A stretch of 5,597 bases of DNA from an uncultured Mollicutes bacterium (lineage in GTDB: Bacteria > Bacillota_I > Bacilli_A > RFN20 > CAG-826), in contig CALBGF010000229.1 in the NCBI GenBank assembly GCA_937893635.1, positions 1 to 5,597 of the forward strand, in the 5' to 3' direction. The notes under the pieces were generated by a model. It had not been told where the DNA came from, did no database searches, and saw nothing but the letters and a program-made list of their open reading frames with translations. Positions 1-4,771 of the stretch are shown here, one piece after another (positions within the stretch are counted from its first letter, which is position 1; every line of letters begins with the position of its first letter). A program made the position numbers and the translations under genes.

Positions 1-1
1 A

Positions 2-55
2 CATTTCTCACTTAAAAAGATTGATATGATTGAATCGCTTAAGAGTGTAGAATAA
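2..55 (+). CDS. C-terminal end of an upstream gene (partial)
   Basis: Frame 2 is open from the window edge to a TAA at 53-55 and encodes 17 residues (HFSLKKIDMIESLKSVE). The other two forward frames close early: TAA at 13-15 in frame 1 and TGA at 27-29 in frame 3. The stop lies five bases before an intrinsic terminator, as expected for the end of a transcription unit. The tail is too short to identify a family. It could be chance open sequence, but the stop and terminator arrangement favours a real gene end. Confidence 0.5.
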   Translation, partial: HFSLKKIDMIESLKSVE

Positions 56-60
56 CTTTT

Positions 61-97
61 AAAAATTGCTAATGTGTATCATTTAGCAATTTTTTTT
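61..97 (+). terminator. Intrinsic terminator of the upstream gene
   Basis: A 12-bp perfect stem pairs 61-72 with 83-94 around a 10-base loop, and the descending arm runs into an uninterrupted T tract ending at 97. It sits just after the stop of the partial upstream gene, so the two-component operon that follows probably starts from its own promoter. The A-rich 5' side could give weak termination on the other strand as well. Confidence 0.85.
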
Positions 98-121
98 GTA
101 ATTAATTTTGAAGTTTTTATA

Positions 122-127
122 TATAAT
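122..127 (+). promoter_or_regulatory. Possible -10 box of the two-component operon
   Basis: A perfect TATAAT lies about 95 bases upstream of the regulator start and downstream of the terminator, where a promoter is expected. No good -35 is found at 16-18 bases: the nearest TTGAAG (108-113) is only 8 bases away, and TTGTAA (96-101) is 20 bases away. Overlapping TATATA and TATAAA hexamers make the exact box ambiguous in this AT-rich stretch. A poor -35 would fit an activator-dependent or weak promoter. Confidence 0.3.
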
Positions 128-207
128 ATAAACATTTTTACTCCATTTCTAGCCAGCAATAATTGCTTTAATTTTTATTTTTTGTTGTTTATAATTTTAT
201 TAGTATT

Positions 208-214
208 AAAGGAG
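208..214 (+). promoter_or_regulatory. Ribosome binding site that fixes the regulator start
   Basis: AAAGGAG ends nine bases before the ATG at 224. It decides the start of the response regulator, because the same frame is open back to an ATG at 74. That upstream ATG lies inside the terminator loop and has no Shine-Dalgarno sequence. Confidence 0.85.
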
Positions 215-223
215 ATTTACTCG

Positions 224-940
224 ATGATTAAGATTGCTATTGTTGAAGATGACAAGAATATGTCCGATGAATTAAAGCAATTTATTGTTAGTTATTGTAA
301 TGAAAAAAATATTAAAAGTACAATAGAATCTTTTTCATCTGCAGATTTGCTAATTAATACTTTTCGAAGCGATTACGATATTATTTTTATGGACATTGAT
401 TTACCAGGCACTGATGGATTAACCGCTACTAAAAAGTTACGAGAACAAAAATCACAAGCCATAATTATTTTTGTAACTAGTTTAGCCCAATATGCTATTG
501 AAGGTTATAAAGTTGATGCCTTTGATTATATTCTTAAACCAGTTTCTCGTTATACATTTGATTTAACACTTAAACGTGCTTTAACTAAACTTGGGGCTTT
601 TGATGCTTCACTTATTGTAGTTATTAATAAAAAAAGTATGAAAAAAATTACAATATCAAGTATTAAATATTTAGAGGTAATCGACCATAAATTAATTTTT
701 CATACCATTGATGGGAATTTTGAAACACGCGGTACATTAAAAGAATATACTAATGTTTTAAAACAATATTCCTTTGCGCTTTGCAATCAATGTTACTTAG
801 TCAATTTAAAGTATATAAGTGAAATAACAAATAATAAGGTAATAATTGATGAAGATGAACTTCCCATATCAAGACCGAAACGAAATGAGTTTTTTGAAGA
901 ATTAAACAAATATATTTGTAGCGGAGGTGGTTCAAAATGA
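224..940 (+). CDS. LytTR-family (AgrA/ComE-type) response regulator
   Basis: A 238-residue cytoplasmic transcription factor of a two-component system. Residues 1-120 form a receiver domain: the acidic cluster is E8-D9-D10, the phosphoacceptor is D57 in FMDIDLPG, and the conserved switch Thr and Lys are T85 and K105 (LKPV). Residues about 130-230 form a LytTR DNA-binding domain, recognisable from IKYLEV (147-152), the QCYLVNLKYI stretch (189-198) and LPISRPKRNEF (213-223). The length is typical of AgrA/ComE proteins. The ATG at 224 is chosen because it has a good Shine-Dalgarno sequence and starts directly at the receiver fold; the 50 residues in frame upstream are low-complexity AT-rich translation. 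The stop overlaps the kinase start (ATGA), so the two are co-translated. LytTR proteins usually bind paired short direct repeats, and a candidate lies at 2358-2379 before the next operon. The exact subfamily and targets are unknown. Confidence 0.93.
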   Translation: MIKIAIVEDDKNMSDELKQFIVSYCNEKNIKSTIESFSSADLLINTFRSDYDIIFMDIDLPGTDGLTATKKLREQKSQAIIIFVTSLAQYAIEGYKVDAFDYILKPVSRYTFDLTLKRALTKLGAFDASLIVVINKKSMKKITISSIKYLEVIDHKLIFHTIDGNFETRGTLKEYTNVLKQYSFALCNQCYLVNLKYISEITNNKVIIDEDELPISRPKRNEFFEELNKYICSGGGSK

Positions 941-2289
941 TTATTTCAGAATTATTTGTATATAAAATCTTATTTGTAATTGAAATATTAATAGCTATGT
1001 TTTATTTCTCTTTTCGCTTGAGAAAAAAGAAACACTTTTATTTACGAGCGGCGCTCGTGTCACTAATTTGTATTGGAATATCGGTTGTGTTTCCATTATT
1101 TAAATCATTTAGTTATACGTGGTGGTATTCATCAATAATGTTTTTGATTTTATTTTTATGTATTTTATTTGGATTTATGTTTATTCTTGATGTATCTTGG
1201 CAAAAAATCTTTTTTATTGGTATAGCCTCATATACTGCTCAACACTTTGCTTATCAAATTTATAGTTTAGTAACTTATATATTTCAAAATAATGAAGTTA
1301 TATCCGATACTCTATATAGTTCACAAGAAGTAGTATTTACTGTTACACAATTAAAAGTAATATTTGGCTGTGTGATGTTTATTATTTATGCTTTAGTTTA
1401 TGCCGCGATATACTTATTATTTGTGGATAAGATAAATAAAAATGAAGTAAACATTAGTAATACATCCATTGTTTCTCTTGCGGGATTAATTTTATTAACC
1501 GATGTAATATTCAATGCGATTGTAGTTTATACAAATGTTGATAATCAAATAATATCTATTGTTATTTGTTTATATAACATCGTATGTTGTTTGTTAGTGT
1601 TATACATTCAGTTTAGTTTAATGAATACTAAGCAATTACGTACAGAATTATTAGTGACAACACAGTTACTAAAAAAATCTGAAGAACAATATAAGCAAAA
1701 CAAAGAAAACATTTCACTTATTAATATGAAATGTCATGATTTGAAACATCAAATTCATAATTATGATGGAATAAAACAAGTATCAAAAGAAGCAAAAGAA
1801 GATATTGAAAAGATGATTGATATTTATGATTCTAATGTTACAACAGGTAATGAGGCATTAGATTTAATACTTACGGAAAAGAGCTTATTATGTCATCAAC
1901 AAGGCATAAATCTTAAATGCCTCGCTGATTGTTCAAAATTAAATAACATTAGTGATACTGACTTATATTCTTTATTTGGTAACGCCATTGATAATTCTAT
2001 TGAAGCTGTACTTAAAATTGCTGATAAAGAAAAAAGGACGATTAATTTAATTGTTAGAAATGTTTTTTCATTTGTTTCAATTTCTATTCAAAATTATTAT
2101 GAAGGTGAATTAGCTTTAGATGAATCGGGTCTCCCAATATCTACTAAATCAGATAAAGATTTACATGGGTATGGATTAAAATCTATTAAATTTATTGTAA
2201 ATAAATATAACGGTAATTTAAAAATTAATATTGATGAGGATGTATTTACTTTAGGAATATTACTTCCTATTGATAAAAATAATAAATGA
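937..2289 (+). CDS. AgrC-like sensor histidine kinase with GHKL domain
   Basis: A 450-residue membrane sensor and presumed partner of the LytTR regulator. Residues 1-228 are hydrophobic, with six or seven membrane segments (roughly 7-27, 36-56, 65-85, 90-113, 141-163, 177-199, 205-227). A charged linker likely to be coiled (about 230-262) leads to the dimerisation helix with the H-box CHDLKHQIHN; H267 is the likely phosphorylated His. The ATPase domain shows the N-box NAIDNSIEA (349-357) and the glycine motif HGYGLKSIK (410-418), ending in the usual hydrophobic strand (ILLPI). This is the architecture of peptide-sensing HPK10 kinases such as AgrC and ComD, although the polytopic half could sense another ligand. 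GGAGG at 923-927 lies nine bases before the ATG, inside the last codons of the regulator. No AgrB or AgrD gene is visible nearby. The stop codon is part of the terminator stem. Confidence 0.92.
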   Translation: MIISELFVYKILFVIEILIAMFYFSFRLRKKKHFYLRAALVSLICIGISVVFPLFKSFSYTWWYSSIMFLILFLCILFGFMFILDVSWQKIFFIGIASYTAQHFAYQIYSLVTYIFQNNEVISDTLYSSQEVVFTVTQLKVIFGCVMFIIYALVYAAIYLLFVDKINKNEVNISNTSIVSLAGLILLTDVIFNAIVVYTNVDNQIISIVICLYNIVCCLLVLYIQFSLMNTKQLRTELLVTTQLLKKSEEQYKQNKENISLINMKCHDLKHQIHNYDGIKQVSKEAKEDIEKMIDIYDSNVTTGNEALDLILTEKSLLCHQQGINLKCLADCSKLNNISDTDLYSLFGNAIDNSIEAVLKIADKEKRTINLIVRNVFSFVSISIQNYYEGELALDESGLPISTKSDKDLHGYGLKSIKFIVNKYNGNLKINIDEDVFTLGILLPIDKNNK

Positions 2290-2317
2290 TTACTTTTTGT
2301 TAGTAGTCATTTTTTTT
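2284..2317 (+). terminator. Intrinsic terminator after the kinase gene
   Basis: An 11-bp stem pairs 2284-2294 with 2302-2312, including one G-U pair (2306 with 2290), around a 7-base loop. It continues into a T tract to 2317. The ascending arm contains the kinase stop codon (2287-2289), so terminating ribosomes would cover part of the stem. It separates the signalling operon from the peptide-propeller-GH3 operon, which therefore needs its own promoter. Confidence 0.82.
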
Positions 2318-2357
2318 ACAGGCTGCGGAATGTACTCTACAAAATACGACAAGAATA

Positions 2358-2379
2358 AAGCGTTTAGTAAGCGTTTTCA
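2358..2379 (+). promoter_or_regulatory. Tandem 11-bp repeat, candidate LytTR operator
   Basis: AAGCGTTTAGT (2358-2368) is followed without a gap by AAGCGTTTTCA (2369-2379); the first eight bases are identical. The first unit, read as AGCGTTTAG, agrees at eight of nine positions with the general LytTR half-site pattern as I recall it ([TA][AC][CA]GTTN[AG][TG]). The second agrees at about six. Known LytTR sites usually have repeats about 21-22 bases apart (two helical turns); here the period is 11 (one turn). The location between the kinase terminator and the peptide gene suits an activator site. Assignment to this regulator is inference. Confidence 0.4.
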
Positions 2380-2381
2380 TT

Positions 2382-2387
2382 TAAAAT
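2382..2387 (+). promoter_or_regulatory. Possible -10 box of the peptide operon
   Basis: TAAAAT lies directly downstream of the tandem repeat and 36 bases before the peptide ATG. No recognisable -35 is found 16-18 bases upstream, where the repeat sits instead. That arrangement is expected of a promoter needing an activator bound over or next to the -35 position. In such AT-rich DNA, single hexamers are weak evidence. Confidence 0.25.
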
Positions 2388-2423
2388 ACTTTTGAAGTTT
2401 TTGATTGAAAGGCGGATTAATAC

Positions 2424-2549
2424 ATGAAAAAAGATTATCAAGAACCAAAAGTAGAAATTAATGACATTTATGTTGAAGATGTAATTTTAGTATCAAAAAT
2501 TGACGAAAATTTAGATATTACATCATCAAACTATAATGAAGAACTTTAG
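2424..2549 (+). CDS. Short acidic peptide of 41 residues, unknown function
   Basis: The ATG at 2424 is preceded by AAAGGCGG (2408-2415), and an in-frame TAA at 2418-2420 shows that no longer version exists. The product begins MKKDYQEPKVEI, continues with YVEDVILVS (16-24) and ends NYNEEL. It has 11 Asp/Glu against four Lys, and no Cys, Gly, Ala or Arg. There is no signal peptide, membrane segment, Gly-Gly leader or Cys/Ser cyclisation pattern, so it is not an obvious Agr or ComC pheromone or a Cys-based lanthipeptide. The opening (MKK-x-Y-x-x-P then alternating hydrophobics, ED-V-I and a Ser/Thr tail) resembles many short unnamed peptides I recall from gut Firmicutes, without an established role. 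It is the first gene of an operon: its TAG overlaps the AGGAGG of the next gene, suggesting translational coupling. A leader peptide or modified-peptide precursor are alternatives. Confidence 0.72.
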   Translation: MKKDYQEPKVEINDIYVEDVILVSKIDENLDITSSNYNEEL

Positions 2550-2558
2550 GAGGCAATT

Positions 2559-4763
2559 ATGAAAAAAGGAATTACTTGTTTGTGTGCTTTAACTTTTGCA
2601 CTTCTTATTAGTGGAGTTAAATCCGAAAAAAGAAATGATCAATTATTAGAAAGCACTATTGATGAAATTAGTGAAAAAAGTAAAGTAGAGAAAAAAAGCA
2701 TTAGAAATAATACAAAATCAGCAAGTGAAGATTTTGCTTATTCAAAGATGTATGCGCAATACGCTAAAGATAGTGATAATAATTATTATTTACGTTTTGC
2801 TACTGCTTTAAGTGGCAATTTAGGAAATATCACTTATACTCGTTCAATGGAAGGAAAAGAAGATAAGCAATTAGAAGTTACAACTTTATACAAGGGAATA
2901 ACCGCGAACGAAGAAACAATGTATAATAACGGCTCGGATAATTTTGATTTTAAAATTACAAGCGCTAGTGACTATTATTGGGCTTGTTACACAATTAAAT
3001 TTAAAAATTATGAAACTTATCATGCCCAAGATATTACTTTAACTCTTAATGTTAATGGAAATGACATTGCTTCAAAAACTACTTCATTAGATAACATTGT
3101 TAATGCTAGTGAAACTATTTCGTTAGGTGATTATGCTAAACTAGTTAATAGTGAAAATATTGAACCAGCTACAAAATCATTCTCAGAATGGAAAACATGG
3201 GTAAGCAATGTTGTTCAAGGTGGATGTACAGATGGAACAAATTTATATTTTGTATTTAGTAATGGAACTTGTACAAGCGGAAAAGTAATTAAATATGATA
3301 TCGCTAATAAGACTACCTTAAATACATCAAGTGAGTTTACTTTATCAAGTAGTAGTTTAGGTGATAAAGATGAAGTTGGTAATATTGCTTATGTAAATGG
3401 TAAATTATTTATTATAGCAAATAATAGTAAAGTTATTGTTTTAGATGCTTCTACTTTAGAAATCGAAGATAGCGAAGTATCATTTGCTTTACCTAGTGGC
3501 GTTACCTCAATGATTCGCGATATTGAATATAATGCTAACTTAAAGAAGTATGTTTTGATGTTAAAAGATGGTTCATTATATTTTTATAATGACAACTATG
3601 AATTATTATCATATGATTCTTCAAAAATTTCCTCTTTAACAAGCGGATATAATTTAAGAGCATTAAATGGTGATGAAGATTATATTTATGTTTATGAAAA
3701 CAAATCTAGTGTTAATGCTTTACCTATTCAAGTATTTGATTGGAATGGTAATTTTGTTTCTAAAATGACTTTAAAAGATATTGCTTTACCAGAAAATGAA
3801 ACTAACACTAATTATCGTATTCAAAGCTTAGTTCAAGTTGGAAATGATATTTATGTTGGACGTAACTCTTGGGGATGGGGTAGTTGCAGTTTCATTTTGA
3901 AAAACACCTTAGATACTAGCAACTTAACATCAACTAAAGTATATAAAAATCTTTCATTAGGTGAATATGTGGAATATCAAACTCAAAAAGAAAAAGAAAT
4001 TTCATTTAATGTAAGAAATGTAAAAAGCAAATATTCCGAAACATTAACTGTTAATGATCAAGGTGGCACAAATGTATTTGCCGGCATTCAATCAGTATGC
4101 ACGGATGATAATTATGCTTATTTTACAGTTAATACAAGTGTCAATTATCGTACTTTATTAATTAAATATGACTTGAAAACTCATCAAGAAGTAAAAAGAA
4201 ATATTCTTATTATTGGAACAAGTAGTAGCTGGAATCCAGATAATGCCAATATTGCTCTTGTAGATGATTATCTATTGTTAGTTAATGGTGAGAATAAACT
4301 TATTAAAATTAGTACTGATTCATTAGAACAAGTTGAATTTAATAATAGTTTAACTAATGTTAAAGCCGTTACTTATAATAAAAAATCAAACAAAATAGCA
4401 GTAACATCTACAACTGGAAACACCAAGTTTTATGATAAAAACTTTAATTTATTAAACGGATCATTTACTGCTAAAACAGATACTTTACAAACTGTAACTA
4501 GTAATGATAGCTATATTTATGTGGTAGATGGTAAAGATAATGCTGATAAAGCAACAATTGATATTTATTCTTGGGATGGAACATTAATTAAAGAAAATAT
4601 TGAAATTAAGGATAAATCTAGTGATAAAATGTTCATAGATAAAGTAGCAGGTAATTTTAATATTCAATGTATTTTTGAAATTAATAATCGTTTATTTGTT
4701 TCTATTTATGATTTTGGAAATAGTAATGCTTCATATATTTATGAAATTACATTTAATAATTAG
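2559..4763 (+). CDS. Secreted protein with two propeller-like repeat modules
   Basis: A 734-residue protein not recognised as a named family. Residues 1-22 form a signal peptide (KK, then the hydrophobic core CLCALTFALLISG, possible cleavage after VKS); no lipobox follows, and there is no C-terminal anchor or LPXTG, so it is probably released or held non-covalently. Residues 23-57 are a charged linker. Residues about 58-196 look like a beta-sandwich rich in aromatics (YYWACYTIKF, 139-148). Residues 219-449 and 509-731 are two homologous modules of about 225 residues, each with five beta-rich units of 35-45 residues such as KYDIANKTTL against KYDLKTHQEV and VFDWNGNFV against IYSWDGTLI. This resembles beta-propellers, which often bind glycans or proteins; binding is inference. 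AGGAGG (2548-2553) precedes the ATG by five bases. It lies between the peptide and GH3 genes, with gaps of nine and eight bases, so the three are surely co-transcribed. Confidence 0.85.
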   Translation: MKKGITCLCALTFALLISGVKSEKRNDQLLESTIDEISEKSKVEKKSIRNNTKSASEDFAYSKMYAQYAKDSDNNYYLRFATALSGNLGNITYTRSMEGKEDKQLEVTTLYKGITANEETMYNNGSDNFDFKITSASDYYWACYTIKFKNYETYHAQDITLTLNVNGNDIASKTTSLDNIVNASETISLGDYAKLVNSENIEPATKSFSEWKTWVSNVVQGGCTDGTNLYFVFSNGTCTSGKVIKYDIANKTTLNTSSEFTLSSSSLGDKDEVGNIAYVNGKLFIIANNSKVIVLDASTLEIEDSEVSFALPSGVTSMIRDIEYNANLKKYVLMLKDGSLYFYNDNYELLSYDSSKISSLTSGYNLRALNGDEDYIYVYENKSSVNALPIQVFDWNGNFVSKMTLKDIALPENETNTNYRIQSLVQVGNDIYVGRNSWGWGSCSFILKNTLDTSNLTSTKVYKNLSLGEYVEYQTQKEKEISFNVRNVKSKYSETLTVNDQGGTNVFAGIQSVCTDDNYAYFTVNTSVNYRTLLIKYDLKTHQEVKRNILIIGTSSSWNPDNANIALVDDYLLLVNGENKLIKISTDSLEQVEFNNSLTNVKAVTYNKKSNKIAVTSTTGNTKFYDKNFNLLNGSFTAKTDTLQTVTSNDSYIYVVDGKDNADKATIDIYSWDGTLIKENIEIKDKSSDKMFIDKVAGNFNIQCIFEINNRLFVSIYDFGNSNASYIYEITFNN
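3213..3905 (+). repeat. First copy of the internal propeller-like module
   Basis: Residues 219-449 of the secreted protein. Five units can be matched to the second copy: 219-265, 272-310, 317-352, 364-407 and 415-448. Shared landmarks are CTDG.LYF, IKYD, the DWNG turn and the IQSLVQVGNDIYV strand. The resemblance is clear in protein but not in DNA, so the duplication is old. This copy alone has a Cys pair (C223, C238) and an aromatic segment, NSWGWGSCSF. Confidence 0.75.
4083..4751 (+). repeat. Second copy of the internal propeller-like module
   Basis: Residues 509-731 of the same protein. The matching units are 509-550, 561-596, 599-634, 641-685 and 697-731, with CTDD.YAYF, IKYD, the SWDG turn and IQCIFEINNRLFV in the same order as copy one. 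A spacer of about 60 residues (450-508), rich in charged and beta-prone residues, separates the modules. The protein ends two or three residues after the last strand, so the second module is complete. Confidence 0.75.
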
Positions 4764-4771
4764 GTGAGAAT

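Noticed and set aside
108..127. TTGAAG (108-113) as the -35 partner of TATAAT (122-127)
   Set aside because: The spacing is only 8 bases, far below the 16-18 bases needed by the housekeeping sigma factor.
74..223. N-terminal extension of 50 residues on the response regulator from an ATG at 74
   Set aside because: The ATG lies inside the terminator loop with no ribosome site, the residues are AT-driven low complexity, and the receiver domain begins exactly at the ATG at 224 behind AAAGGAG.
2330..2395. A 21-residue ORF from the ATG at 2330
   Set aside because: There is no Shine-Dalgarno sequence, it lies in the region of the possible operator and -10, and it is only the tail of the longer lipobox frame, reported separately as a speculative finding.
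2424..2549. The small peptide as an AgrD- or ComC-type pheromone precursor
   Set aside because: It has no Cys for a thiolactone, no Gly-Gly leader, no amphipathic leader and no adjacent processing protease or transporter.
2559..2625. Lipoprotein signal on the propeller protein because of C7 and C9
   Set aside because: Both Cys residues lie at the start of the hydrophobic core rather than after it, and no lipobox Cys follows the core, so an ordinary secretion signal fits better.
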